Part shown: positions 32,580-43,399 of the stretch, in pieces | Layout: the number at the start of each line of letters is the position of its first letter | Numbering within the stretch: the stretch's first letter is position 1 | Assembly: GCA_963576735.1 (NCBI GenBank) | Contig: OY755197.1 | Span: 1,934,501-1,998,500, forward strand | Source: Bedellia somnulentella | Taxonomy: Eukaryota > Arthropoda > Insecta > Lepidoptera > Bedelliidae | Direction: 5' to 3' | DNA: 64,000 nucleotides | Program-made: the position numbers and the translations under genes | Notes under the pieces: generated by a model | Told to the model about the DNA's origin: nothing | Databases searched by the model: none | What the model saw: only the letters and a program-made list of their open reading frames with translations

Positions 32580-33069
32580 AAACTTTTACTTCTATTCTAA
32601 GCCATAAACCCAGCTAATTGCAGCTCACATAAAAGTTCACCCAAGTTATCTATCTAAGTAAATCACATAAGTTATTGACCTAAGTTAAGAGCGCACGTGC
32701 CCGAGTACTTATTTATCAATTACTCCTCAAGACGTTTGAACTTCTCGCTCTGCTAGCCGAACGAAACGAGATGGAACGAAGCCGCTACGTACAGCCGACT
32801 GCGCGTGCGCTGCTAAGATGTAACTTCCGCGGTGGAACCCAATCACATGATAGCTAAAGACCTCAGATACATCTCTGTAGACACCAAACTCGCCAACAAG
32901 GTGTTAAAACTGTAATTTAAACCTCCCTTGCGCCACTGACTCCTGATTAGTTACTGGTCAGAACTCTTTTCCCCTGTCTACCCCATAACCGATGTGCTCA
33001 ATCCTTTCCCTATCAAGGTGGTGACACGGCACACTATAATATAATAATATATAAGTATACATATATTAA
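32580..33069. other. unassigned; CpG-rich pocket
   Basis: 32690-32840 is CpG-rich (AGCCGCTACGTACAGC, GACTGCGCGTGCGCTGC, TTCCGCGG), unlike its AT-rich neighbours. Possibly regulatory. No frame or homology. Confidence 0.35.
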
Positions 33070-33306
33070 TACATACATACATATACTCACGGCTATAAGA
33101 ATAGCCAGAGCTAAATAATTAGAAATTCCTCGGCCACTTTTGTAAACTTGGGTGGGGAAAAGATGGTAAAATAAAGGTTGCTGGTGATGGGTCTCCAACA
33201 GCATCGCCCGAAAATTCCTTAAAAGCCCCAATACCATTAGTCGCCTCTTACTTACAACCACCGGAAGAAATGGGGTAGTGCTATTCTAAGCCGACACTAC
33301 ACAGCA
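33070..33306 (-). mobile_element. element A, alpha
   Basis: Alpha copy with a small deletion next to GGCTATAAG. ATATTAAT flanks both sides. Confidence 0.85.
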
Positions 33307-33893
33307 TATTTAATATTAATTAAAATTATTTAAAAAAAATATACCAATATTTTTTTAATTCTTGTCATATCAACTGATTGTTATAATATCATGTACATAG
33401 TTTTTTGGTATTATGTCCGAATTTATATTTTTTTATTTTGTGAATACGTAACTAATGCTATGTCATGATACTGTTTGTGTGTATAAATAAATAGATCAAT
33501 ACACACAACAAGCGCACCAATTTTGGATTATCAAAAGCTCTCTGCAAATTCCTTTAAATGGATGTAGTTTGTTGATGAGTTTCAGCGAATATCTTCATAA
33601 AACATTCAAAGATCTCATTAATATGTAAAGGACGATATTACACCTCAAGCTTGTCTAATACATACATTCGATAGAAATAAGATATTGGTTGGTATTAGAA
33701 GATTATAAATAAAGGTTTTTGCTTTCATAACATTAAATTTACCATAGTAGAAATACAAACGATTGGGCCAGAAGTAAAATAAAAGAGCAAATGTGCGAAA
33801 AATCATGAATGTGAGGAAAGTGAGGAAAGACAGAGGAGTATCACGTTAAGATAAGTCAAAAAAAGCAGTTTATAAAAAAAAACTTACAGTGTA
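33307..33893. other. unassigned AT-rich stretch
   Basis: Nothing recognised. AATAAA on the minus strand at 33894-33899 lies just beyond, 27 nt from the stop of the small frame discussed next. Confidence 0.4.
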
Positions 33894-33951
33894 TTTATTA
33901 CAGGTATACATAAAAAATACTACAATTAAAATATTTTAGGCATACTCTTAC

Positions 33952-34015
33952 TGTTTACATTGAACATCTCAACAGGTGTATTACTGAAATAATTATCCAA
34001 ATCATCGCGTGACAT
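33952..34015 (-). CDS. candidate first coding exon (unknown protein)
   Basis: On the minus strand an ATG in a good context (CAAGATGT) opens MSRDDLDNYFSNTPVEMF. After 21 codons and one base it reaches GTAAGAG, a strong donor. Upstream (34020-34180) is a CpG-rich pocket, as expected for a leader. Read without splicing, the frame stops after 29 codons and an AATAAA lies 27 nt later, so it could instead be a terminal exon. The peptide looks protein-like, but I recognise no family. A competing plus-strand reading exists at 34068-34131. Low certainty. Confidence 0.25.
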
Positions 34016-34455
34016 CTTGAATATTACTAAATCGGTGGTCAGCTGCCGAAGTGTCTACTGCTCGACAATGACTCGTGTTGAGTCGAAACGCGTCGCATAT
34101 TTGTGGTGGTTTGTCTGCTTTTCGATTTCTTGTAAGTGGGAGGGCGGGCGGTGCACAGTGCATGTTGCATGAAGACTGCAGGTATTTAGAGGAATTAGGC
34201 GAAGAAATTTATAAATATTAATATTACTAAACTCACTACTATAAAAGACATAATAGTATACTTGAAACGACTGTTGTTCATTCGGTGGTACAAACCTCAG
34301 CACAAGTATAGCACACTTAACTCTTTTTTTATTCTACCCGCAATTACCTACATGTGTGTTCGTGTGTCTGTGTGTGTGCTAACAGTAAAGATAATGAGGT
34401 TGTGTGCGATTATTTTGATGTTTTTAGGTAAACGCAAACTATTATTTCCTCGTAT

Positions 34456-34596
34456 GTAAGAGACGTAAGAGCATGTATGAAAAGATTGATAGATGTGAAC
34501 GAAGCTAGAGGTTTGCCAGGATCGTACAAAGTAGCTATTGATAGTCTCTGCCTACCCCAATGGGAATTAACGGCGTGCGTATCAATGCATGAATAA
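34456..34596 (+). mobile_element. LINE-R 3' end, 5'-truncated
   Basis: AGAGCATGTATGAAAAG to CTGCCTACCCCAATGGGA and GGCGTGCGTATC. Shows the LINE form of the shared 3' hairpin (CCC-AAT-GGG). Confidence 0.75.
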
Positions 34597-34916
34597 AAAC
34601 ACTATTGACCTGTATTTGCTTTGGAAAATGCGACATCTATATTGATGAATAAATTTAACTCTAACCTTACATTAATTAAGCTCAGTAGTGTTAAATACGA
34701 ATAGGAGCAATCCTTTTCTTCTTGCCGTGGTTGTTTGGGCATTGAAACTAGAGATTTCATCTTGGAAATATGGCTGAGGATCGTCTCATCCAGAAGCCAA
34801 AAAGGGGTAGCCAGAACTTCAGCTAGTAGTGGGCCTTGAATATATATTATGCTTATGTCATTTCACCTATAAATTGAAGTTATAGTCACTTACGCTTTCA
34901 CATCCTTATTGTATAG

Positions 34917-35280
34917 CGACATGATAGTCCAGTGGGTAGAACACCCGCCCGAAAAACAGAAGGGCGTGAGTTCCAATCCTGGGACGGGCCTACACCAATT
35001 TGTCTTTTCTAAAGTCATATGTGTGGTTAATTTATCATGGTTGCTAACGGTGAGGGAAAACATCGTGAGGAAACCCACATGGCTGAGTTGTACTTAGTCA
35101 TGTGACAGTGTATTCGTACAAAACGGCGATAGGCCTGCCCCCTACCACGTGAGTACACTGTCTAAGCAAAACGTGGGTACCTTCTTTGGAAATTAGATGG
35201 CGCTTGCCATGTGAGTTCAGGAGTATTGGTACCTCTGCCAACCCCTTCGGGGCAAAACGGCGTGAACGTTTATGTTATGT
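34917..35280 (+). mobile_element. SINE B, full length
   Basis: Near twin of 9755-10115. ATCCTTATTGTA is repeated directly outside both ends, an exact 12-bp target duplication. CCCCTTCGGGG hairpin and TTATGTT tail are intact. Confidence 0.92.
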
Positions 35281-35449
35281 TATCCTTATTGTAAAATTCG
35301 AGTTTCGACTTTCATGCTTACAGGTTCTGGAGTGGCAGCCACGTATCTGACAACATAGTGGGAGTTGTTCACATCACACTGCGCGTTATTAGTTTATGTC
35401 ACAACACAAATTGGACCAACCACTTCGTCAACCTACATACGAGTATATA

Positions 35450-35521
35450 CATACATAGAGAGGATGGATGACAGGAAATTGGTAAAAGGGACCTATAGCG
35501 CTAATATGGAAGATAACACGG
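35450..35521 (+). mobile_element. LINE-R copy, left part
   Basis: AGAGGATGGATGACAGG to ATATGGAAGATAA. The copy is interrupted here and resumes at 36899. Confidence 0.75.
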
Positions 35522-36898
35522 GTCAACACGAATTTTGAGTCTGCGTTCTGTACCTCTGATTTTGATTACTTATGCCTAACTAATTAAAGAAAAAATATTT
35601 TTATCTATTAAAGTTTGCTTTTGTAGTTACTACAATGAAATTTATTTTTTATGAAAGAGCTCTACTTTTTAATTTCGATTATTACATGTAAAAGGAAAAC
35701 AGTTTTCAATTCTCATTTTTTTATTGACTTTAATTATACAAGACGGCATATATAAACCCACAAATACAAAAAATAATACAAATAAGACTTTAAAAATGAA
35801 CAGACTTGGTATTTCTTCTGTGTAAGTTGGAAATTTTTCGTATGAGCCCCCAAATGTAGTCACCCATCATGTTTTCATTATATTGTCCGTGATAACGCTT
35901 TTCAAAGTTCATCACATCTTGGTGCAAACGTTCCCCTTGCTCTTCCGAATATGCACCTAAGTTGTCTTTAAAGTTATCCAAATGAATGCTCATGTGAACT
36001 TTCAATGACATTCTGCAACCCATAACTTTGAAGTTGTGAAGCATATCAGTAATAAGCTCCGTGTAATTCTCTGGCCCTTCTGTTGCCAAGAAAGCCATTA
36101 ATCACTGCTTTAAGGCTGAGCCACACTTGTTTTTCGTGGGTACTGAGGAGCTGGAGGAATTGTTCACTGGCCATTATTTTCTTTATTTGTGGACCAATGA
36201 AAATACCAGCTTTAATTTTAGCCTCTGACAATTTCGGGAAAAAATATTTTAAATATTGAAAGGCCTCAGAGTCTTGACGCAGAGCCTTTACGAACTGCTT
36301 CATCAGACCTAATTTAATGTGCAATGGAGGCATTAAAATATGATCGGGCTTCACAATCGGTTCATTTTTGACAATATGTTGTCCTATTTGTAACTCGCTC
36401 CGTTGTGGCCATAAGTGCTGCTGGTAGTGAAGTGCATCGGCTCTACTGTCCCATAAACAAATGTAACACGGATATTTAGTGTACCCGCCTTGCATTCTCA
36501 TCAGAAATCCAACCATTTTGAAATCGCCTATCACTGGCCAGGCGTACTCTTCATATTTTAAAACTTGTAGCAACATTTTAACGCTCTCGTAATTTTCTTT
36601 AAGCATTACAGAATGAGCAAGGGGAAGAGATGGAAATTTATTTCCATTGTGAAGAAGAAATGCCTTTAAGCTTCTTGTAGAGCTGTCAACTACAGCCCCC
36701 CTGCCCATCTCCAGTATCTTCTATGCAACGGCTCCTAAAAAAACTGCTAAAACACTACAATATTCGTTTTACATTGTGTAAAGGTACAAAAGCAAACTTT
36801 ATTTATTATAAATAGAGTTTCTGCTTCTTTTTCGATGTATACAATCAGAAAATATTCACTAAATAACAGACTCAAAGAAAAATTTTTTTTTTGTTGAC
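35522..36898 (-). mobile_element. unclassified TIR DNA transposon
   Basis: A 1,377-bp insertion splitting a LINE-R copy. Its ends are inverted: left GTCAACA...TTTTGAGTCTG (35522-35543), right CAGACTCAAA...TGTTGAC (36867-36898). A minus-strand gene fills most of it. The target duplication is not readable in the mutated LINE flanks. Superfamily not recognised. Confidence 0.7.
35790..36708 (-). pseudogene. transposon-borne protein of unknown function, frameshifted
   Basis: Two overlapping minus-strand frames (36708-36046, then 36098-35790) form one protein broken by a frameshift near 36075-36100. Features: DSSTRSLKAFLLHNG, GGYTKYPCYICLWDSRAD (a CxxC pair), ILMPPLHIKLGLMKQFVKAL, EEQGERLHQDVMNFEKRY and MMGDYIWGLIR. 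From memory this is a multi-copy family of uncharacterised arthropod proteins, with the N-terminal part missing here. The RLHQD and WDSRAD segments carry conserved acidic residues that could be catalytic, but this is a guess. It sits between inverted repeats, so I infer it is a transposase or transposon accessory gene. Confidence 0.6.
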
Positions 36899-37112
36899 TT
36901 GAATGTTAGTAGACGACTAGCACGAAAGACACACTTACACCAAATTGAGAGAGTGTGCAAAGAGGCAGGCGTCCGAAGTGTGAAGAATAAAAAAGCACGT
37001 ATGAAAAGATTGATGGATGTTAACGAAGGTAGAGATGTTTGCCAAGTTCTTACGAAGTGGCGATCGATAGTCTCTGCCTACCCCAAAGGGAACTAATGGC
37101 GTGAGTATATAT
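36899..37112 (+). mobile_element. LINE-R copy, right part
   Basis: Resumes at AATGTTAGTAGACGAC and runs to the 3' end CTCTGCCTACCCC-AAA-GGGA...GGCGTGAGTATAT. Includes a 65-codon open piece ending in ...KWRSIVSAYPKGN. Confidence 0.75.
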
Positions 37113-37123
37113 TATGCTAGATA

Positions 37124-37308
37124 CATACACAAATAAACTCTCGGCTATAAATGAAAAATGACTTCGACATACCTCAGGCAATTAGGAAGTTCATTGGAGA
37201 AAACATTGTAAAATAAAGGTTCCCCCAAAAATTGCGAATAGAACCTCAATATCCTAATTCGTCTCTGACGAAACCCACGGTTAGTAATGGGCTGGTGTTA
37301 TAAATAAA
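37124..37308 (-). mobile_element. element A, old copy
   Basis: CTCTCGGCTATAAAT, AAAATAAAGGTTCC, TCGTCTCTGACG, ACCCACGGTTAGTAATGGG preserve the order of A blocks. Confidence 0.55.
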
Positions 37309-37587
37309 TAAAATAAAAAAAAAATATTTATTCACAAGAACAAGAGTTACAAATGATGTTCATTTCATAAAATATATCAGCCCTTTACTTGCTCTGTTAA
37401 ATGGTGTGTAAATTTTCGAAAAGTACATTATCAAGTCAATTAAAAATGTCAAAAGATCTAAATTATATTAACTTTCTAAACCTACTTTACACTGCTTTTG
37501 TAGATGGATCTCTACAAGTGCACGTTCTTGATTTAGAATGATGCTCTAAATATATTAGATTCAGCGCATATTAAATGTATGAAATAC

Positions 37588-37753
37588 GCTATGTAGTTTC
37601 GGCTTAGAATAGCACTACCCCATTTCTTCCGGTGGGTGTACGTAAGAGGCGACTAACGGTATTGGGTCTTTTTAAGGGATTTTTGGGCGATGCGGTTGGA
37701 GACCCATCACCAACAACCTTTATTCTACCATCTTTTCCCCACTCAACTTCCAA
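37588..37753 (+). mobile_element. element A, alpha, left part of split copy
   Basis: 5' 165 bp up to CAACTTCCAA. The rest is at 38135. Flanked by unusually long direct repeats (37519-37593 and 38221-38273). Confidence 0.85.
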
Positions 37754-38134
37754 CTTCCTTAACTTAATTTATTTTATTAATATTTTTAATTATTATCGTT
37801 TTTGTTAGTTATTATTTTATTTAAGTTTCAATTGTCATGCCTAATAATTAATTCTAAATTTTGATTTCACAGAATAATATTCTTTAATGTCAATTTAAAA
37901 TTAATGTTATAACCAGATCTGTGGTTATAACTATTGCTATTTTTAACTTACTTTGTAAATTCTATTTTTTTTTAGAATTCACTATAATTTAATGTGTGTA
38001 ATTATCAAAATTGTATTTCATATGCTGACCTGTAATTGGTTTAAGGACCAGCTGTATATACCTGTTTTTATTTATGTGATATTTCTGTTCTTAAACTGTT
38101 GGTTGGGTTTAAATAAATAAATAAAATAAATAAA
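37754..38134 (+). mobile_element. AT-rich insertion with (TAAA)n tail
   Basis: 381 bp separating the two halves of an A copy. It ends in TTTAAATAAATAAATAAAA, the kind of tail seen on LINE or SINE 3' ends. No coding frame, so I infer a LINE 3'-UTR fragment. Confidence 0.65.
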
Positions 38135-38222
38135 AAGTGGCTGAGAAATTTCTAATTTCTCAGCTCTGGCTACCCCTTTAAGGGATTTATAGCCGTGAGT
38201 ATATGTATGTATGTATGTATGC
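38135..38222 (+). mobile_element. element A, alpha, right part of split copy
   Basis: Resumes at AAGTGGCTGAG and ends with GCCGTGAGTATATG(TATG)n. Confidence 0.85.
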
Positions 38223-38286
38223 ACGTTTTTGACTTAGAATAATGCTAAAAATAAATGAAATATGCTATGTAGGTATAGTGTGTAGT

Positions 38287-38470
38287 TGCCGTGTAGTGCC
38301 GGCTTAGAATGTCTTAGGCGACTAACGGTATAGGGCTTTTTGTGTGGTTTTCGGGCGATGCGGCTGAAGACCCATCACCAAGGATACTTTATTTATACTA
38401 TTTTGTTCCTTATCAATTCTTAATGTGGCTGAGGAGTTTCTAGCTCTGAAACTTTGAGTCGTGAGTATAC
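38287..38470 (+). mobile_element. element A, delta
   Basis: Delta copy (GTGTGGTTTTCGGGCG, AATGTGGCTGAGGAG), with a further deletion after AGAATGTC. Tail lost. Confidence 0.75.
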
Positions 38471-38536
38471 TTATGCTTATATTGAAAATGATCTTATAAA
38501 GCTATAAGTCCGAAGTGAATATAATTAAAGAGCATG

Positions 38537-38590
38537 TATGAATATCCCCGAAAGGGTTGGCAGAGGTACTAATACTTCTATACATTCCCA
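38537..38590 (-). mobile_element. SINE B, short 3' fragment
   Basis: ATATCCCCGAAAGGGTTGGCAG and GTACTAATACTTCT only. Confidence 0.65.
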
Positions 38591-38639
38591 AGATATTGGA
38601 ATCTAAACCCATTCCCTTCCAAGCAACAACGATAGTACA

Positions 38640-38812
38640 TAACATACATATACTCACGGCTATAAATCCCTAGATGGGGTAGCCAGAGCTAAGGAATTTG
38701 AAATTCCTCATTGCCCAAAAATCCCACAAAAGCCCCAATACCGTTAGTCGCCTCTTAAGTTCAACCACCGGAAGAAATAGGGTAGTGCTATTCAAGCCGA
38801 CACTACACAGTA
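38640..38812 (-). mobile_element. element A, alpha, internally deleted
   Basis: GAAATTCCTC joins directly to ATTGCCCAAAAATCC, losing ~75 bp including GGTTGGAGACC. Both ends present. Confidence 0.8.
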
Positions 38813-39085
38813 GTACGATAATAAACACTGCAATTAAATTTAACTCAATAGATCAACGTTTGCGCACTGATGTGTGTAAATCACCTATTTCTATGCGCTC
38901 GAGTCTCCGTCAGTTCCTATTAACAATCGTATATTAAAAATAATGAATTTTATTCCGTTTTTTTGAGGAAATGCAATTATTTTGCTTGTTCATAACCGGA
39001 ATTAAAATTGTATTTTATTTACTTGAAAAATGTGATACTAATTTAAAATAAAGATGCAACATAATTTATTTTTTCAAATCTAGTT

Positions 39086-39337
39086 TGCCGTGTAGTGCCG
39101 GCTTAGAATGTCACTACCCCAATTCTACCCGTGGGTGATCGTAAGAGACGACTAAGGGTATAGGGGCTTTTTAAGTGATTTTTGGGCGATGTGGTTGGAG
39201 ACCCGTCACCAAAAAACATTTATTATTACCATCTTTTCCCTATCAACTTCCAAAAGTGGCTGAGGAATTTTTCTTTCCAAAGCTCTGGCTACCCCGTTAA
39301 GGGATTTATAGCCGTGAGTAAATGTATGTATGTATGT
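39086..39337 (+). mobile_element. element A, beta
   Basis: Complete beta copy, with a gamma-like start (GTGCCGGCTTAGAATGTC). A possible recombinant between subtypes. Confidence 0.85.
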
Positions 39338-39439
39338 TTAATAAGTGGTATAACACCGCTATTTAAAAGTTCAGCTTAAATCGTGCTGCTTGGCATTTCT
39401 CATTCATATGTAGACGTGTTTTTTGCTTATAAAATAAGA

Positions 39440-39530
39440 GGAAAACCGAGATAGCTCAGTGAGTAGCAGAACTCTGCCTAACAAGCAGACAGGCGTAGGT
39501 TACACCAAATTGATTGTTTTTAAGATATAC
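39440..39530 (+). mobile_element. SINE B head fragment
   Basis: GAGATAGCTCAGTGAGTAG (A box) and CAGACAGGCGTAGGTTACACC. The sequence between the B box and GGCCTACACC is deleted. Confidence 0.65.
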
Positions 39531-39605
39531 CAGGCCACTCAGAAAGTATTGCGAAAAAAGGTTTTAATGTATGAAACGCTGGCTGAAAGTATTTGTGGAA
39601 GGTGT

Positions 39606-39843
39606 TGCTGTGTAGTGTCGGCTTAGAATAGCACTACCCCATTTCTTCCGGAGGGTGTACGTACGAGGCGACTAACGATTTTGGGGCTCTTAAGGAGTTT
39701 TTGGGCGATGCGGTTGGAGACCCATTACCAACACCTTTATTCCAGCATATTGTGTCAGTGTCAGTGGCTTAAGAATTTCTAATTCTCTAGCTCTGGCTAC
39801 CCCTTAAAGGGATTTATAGCCGTGAGTATATGTTTGTATGTAT
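39606..39843 (+). mobile_element. element A, alpha
   Basis: Near-complete alpha copy (CGGAGGGTGTACGTACG). GTGTTGC lies at both borders. Confidence 0.8.
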
Positions 39844-39854
39844 GTGTTGCCTAA

Positions 39855-40930
39855 GTTCGGTTTGGGGAGCCACTTATACGTGCATTGGAGTCACTCTATG
39901 ACGATTCCAATGCCTGTGTGAGAGTAAACGGAGAAGACACTGACTGGTTTGAGATCTCTAGGGGTGTTCGACAGGGTTGTGTGGCTTCTCCGTGACTTTT
40001 CAATTTGTTCATGGACGATTGTTTGAAAGAACTGAGCGAAAGTGATTGTGGACTGAAAATGCAAGGGTTCATAATTAAATGCCTCTTATACGCTGACGAT
40101 CAAGTGTTACTTGCATCAACGGCAAATGAGTTGCAGGAGATGGTGAACATTGCGTGTAAGTCTTTCGAAAGAAAGGAAATGAGAGTAAATGTGGACAAAA
40201 CCAAAACAATGGTTTTTGAGAGAGGAAAGTGTGACAGAATGCGAGATTGTTATAAATGGTAAGAAAGTGGAACAAGTGAAAGAATTTGTATATCTGGGGA
40301 GTTTGTTTACTAGGGATGAAAAATGTGAAGAAGATATTGAAAGGAGAGTTAAAAAGGGGAATGCGGTGAATGGAGCCATGAACGGTCTGATGTCAAGCCA
40401 GTCGTTGTCAGATAAGGTTCTTCCTCCGGTTCTGGTTGCGACGCTGATGTATGGTAGTGAATGTTGGGCATGGCAGAAGAAGCATGAAAATAGAGTTAAT
40501 ACAGTGAAAATGTGATCCATCAAAAGTATATGTAATGTAAGGTTGTGAGATAGAGTGAGAAATAGTGTGATTCGTGAACGAGTAGGTTTGAAAGATGACT
40601 TAGTATGCAAGATAGAAAAATTCCTTTTTCTGGTGAGGTGGTTTGGGCACATAGAGACGATGGATAAAAATAAAGTTGCGAAAGAGATACTTGTATAAAG
40701 AGCCAATGTGGATGGGATTGTTAAAGGAGGACGACCTCGTAAGACGTTTCTAGACCAGACAGAAAACGTTCTTATAAAGGCGGGGATCCGAATTGAGAAG
40801 AATAAAAGAGCATGTATGAGAAGAATAATGAATGTAAGGGAAGCAAGAGAGGTTTGTCAAGATCGTACTAAGTGGCAATCGATAGTCTCTGCGCACCCCA
40901 ATGGGAATAATGGGCGCGAGTATAAGTAAG
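39855..40930 (+). pseudogene. LINE-R (RTE-like) reverse transcriptase, decayed
   Basis: The longest LINE-R copy in the window. RT motifs: RGVRQGC followed by SP-stop-LFNLF (an in-frame TGA at ~39993), the catalytic LLYADDQVLL (~40090), and VYLGSLFTRD. Then comes a C-terminal tail with RWFGHIE, GRPRKT and SIVSAHPNGN. There is a frameshift near 40240-40260 and further stops near 40513 and 40548. The 5' endonuclease region is absent. It ends in CCCC-AAT-GGGA, GCGCGAGTATAAGTAAG. Assignment to the RTE group rests on motif style and the microsatellite tail, and is an inference. Its 3' half (from 40464) is inside the tandem duplication. Confidence 0.8.
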
Positions 40931-40943
40931 TAAAGAGCAAGTA

Positions 40944-41181
40944 GTGCCGGCTTAGAATAACTCTACCCCATTTCTACCTGTGGGTGATCGTCAGAGCTGA
41001 CTAAGGGTGTAGGGGCTTTTTAAGTGATTTTTGGGCGATGCGGTTGGAGACCCGTCACCAAAAACATTAATTGTTACCATCTTTTCCCATATCAACTTCC
41101 AAAACTGGCTGAGGAATTTCTCATTCCAAAGCTCTGGCTACTCTGTTAAGGTATTTACAGCCGTGAATGTATGTATGTATG
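40944..41181 (+). mobile_element. element A, beta
   Basis: Flanked by TAAAGAGCAAGTA at 40931-40943 and 41182-41194, an exact 13-bp duplication. The start is clipped to GTGCCGG. It inserted right at the 3' tail of the LINE-R copy. Confidence 0.92.
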
Positions 41182-41254
41182 TAAAGAGCAAGTAACACGT
41201 ATATATAACACTACCGCTACTTTCCATTGGTGTCCTACAATACCATTAAATATA

Positions 41255-41403
41255 GAATAGAATAGAATAACTCTTTATTGCACATCAAACACAAATTTAC
41301 AAAAATAATAATATGATCAAACAGTTTACAGTGGGGTAAAATTGGCGGTCTTATCGCTAAAAGCGATCTCTTCCAGACAACCTTTGGAAGGTGAGATCGA
41401 TAA
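41255..41403 (-). mobile_element. LINE J 3' end
   Basis: Minus strand reads GGTTGTCTGGAAGAGATCGC...AATAAAGAGTTATTC(TATTC)n. Absent from the right duplication unit (44250). Flanked by ATTAAATATA / ATTAATATA. It is a 3' end of a LINE common in Lepidoptera. Clade not determined. Confidence 0.8.
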
Positions 41404-41412
41404 ATTAATATA

Positions 41413-42221
41413 ATCAGCATCAGACCTTTAGGTTACTATCTATTCACCCCACGACTTCCGAGAGAGGCTGAGGTTATTTTTTGCTGGTACTATCGAGCCC
41501 TCAGTTAAAACATTTCTGAGGTTAAAACTAAACCCCAAATTGTTCTACACTAAAGGCCCGTTACCGCACGGTAAAGGCACGTTTCAAAAAAATGTACACC
41601 CCCATGAAAATTATAGCCAAAAACTAAACTTTTATATCACTTGTTAGTTTTGGGCTCAAAATGTTGTCTGAGAGTTATAGTTTCTGAAAATAGTTGAATT
41701 TCAGCTTCAATTGTTTAGTTTTCAGAGAAAATTCTACTTTTCAGTGATGTGGCAGAAACTTGGGATCCGTTGGGGATCAGTGTAAAAACCTGTTTTTTGG
41801 AAAGTTTGTATGATAAATATGATTAAATATTTATTATTATAAAAGATATACTTTATTTAAATAATTTGTATGTCATTAGGCAATGCAGAACCTCTTTATA
41901 TCCACTTTATAGAGCTTTGTTCTTCAGTTTGTTGACGTGTGATGACAACAAGTCTAATATTTTTCTTCTAGCATTAAATTTAGGGGATTGTATTGCTTTA
42001 TTTTTTTTATATTTAGTTGAGAGTATTATCTTTAATATGAAATAAAATTGTTTAGGGAAAGAGATATATAACGACCCAAATAAAATATATTTTACCAAAA
42101 TATTGGTGGGACCATCACCAAACTGACACGGCTGATAAAATTAGGGTAGGGTTCCATATTTATAAAATTAAATCGAATTTCTATAAATCGCACAAGTTGT
42201 TTGAATAAAAGAGAATACACA
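41413..42221. other. duplicated non-coding block
   Basis: Shared with 44250-45089 plus 49575-49795. Contains GGTTAAAACTAAACCCC and CAGTGATGTGGCAGAAAC. No coding frame or known element recognised. It carries the empty sites for the gypsy (GGGGATTGTATTGC, ~41986-42000) and the MITE (~41638-41645). Confidence 0.6.
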
Positions 42222-42441
42222 CATATACTCGCGGATATAAATCCCTAGAAGGGGTTGCCAGAGCTGAGGGAAGAGAAATACCTCTGCCACTTTTAGAAGT
42301 CGAGTGGGGGAAAGATTCTTGTAATAAAGGCTATTCGTGATGAGACCCTCTGAACCGCGTCGCTCAAAATCCCTTTAAAAGCCCCAATACACCCATGGAT
42401 AAAAATGGGGTAGTACTATTGTAAGCCGACACTACACAGCA
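42222..42441 (-). mobile_element. element A, diverged
   Basis: Includes GGGGTTGCCAGAGC and the unusual GAACCGCGTCGCTC. This is the uninterrupted counterpart of the split copy at 49796/50728. Confidence 0.75.
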
Positions 42442-43137
42442 ATATATATATATTTAATGAAATTACTTACATAAACCATATTTGATTACCAAACATTTAA
42501 TTTAATAAAAAAATTTTTTATAGAATATAAAAAATTGTTTATTATTTGATAATTTTATAAACCCTGTACTGTACTGAATGTACCTGAACACAATAGAGAG
42601 CAGTATAAAATCACTTTTACTATTAGTATCTATTAGTTATTGTTTAGTGTTTTAAAACAAAATATGATGGGTCATGACTTATTTCTTATACTTTAACAGT
42701 TATCTGAAAACTAAAATAAGAAGCAAAACAATCTCACATTTCAACAATAAAATAAAAATAATAATCCTACAACATATAACGCCATCTATACAACAAAGTG
42801 AGAGTTCTTTCAATGAGTTGCTCATAAATTTTATTAAGTCTCATCGCATAACCCATAGATGTCGCTACAGCCATATATGTAACTTAATTTTTTACGGTAG
42901 TTTACTAAGACAGAAAATAGCTAAAACTTTATTTGCAGTTAGAAGTAAAAATATGAAGATGGCATTAGTATTATTCTGGTAGTGAGAATGAGAAGTAAGG
43001 TGTTTTTTTTTTGTATGTTTGCCGCCATGAAAAAGGCGAATGACGTAAAATGAATCTTTGTATATCATACCGCAGGCAGCTCCAACTAATTCTAGTCACT
43101 AGACTCTGGATGACAAAACATAGGTAGGATCAGAATG

Positions 43138-43245
43138 AAGGATAAATAAAGGAAGAAAAATTTCGACATTAGCGGGTATCGTACCCGCAACCTCCGGTTA
43201 TGCGCCCCCGTCGCTCTGCCAATTGGCCTAGACCTCGCTTTTATA
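43138..43245 (-). mobile_element. tRNA-like SINE C
   Basis: Minus strand B-box region GCGGGTACGATACCCGC and CATTGGCAGAGCGACGG. Matches 53513-53625. Confidence 0.7.
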
Positions 43246-43399
43246 ACATACCCTTTTTATATTATAAATCGATAAAGGACATCAAACTTAACAACTTTGG
43301 CCATGGAATGCCTATCTAAAATATTGTAATTCTCAAAAAAAATTTATTAAAAATTGTCGTACCTAGTTCAAACTGAGAATGTATAGAATGAGATTCTTT

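Larger units (their letters stand above)
40464..43222. repeat. tandem duplication, left unit
   Basis: Aligns with 43478-53608 in the same order: LINE-R 3' part, element A, the AATCAGCATCAGACC block, the CCCGTTACCGCACGG block, a diverged A, the TCATAAATTTTATTAAG block and SINE C. Identity is high, and most differences are insertions. This unit contains an insertion (41255-41403) absent from the right unit. Confidence 0.88.
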
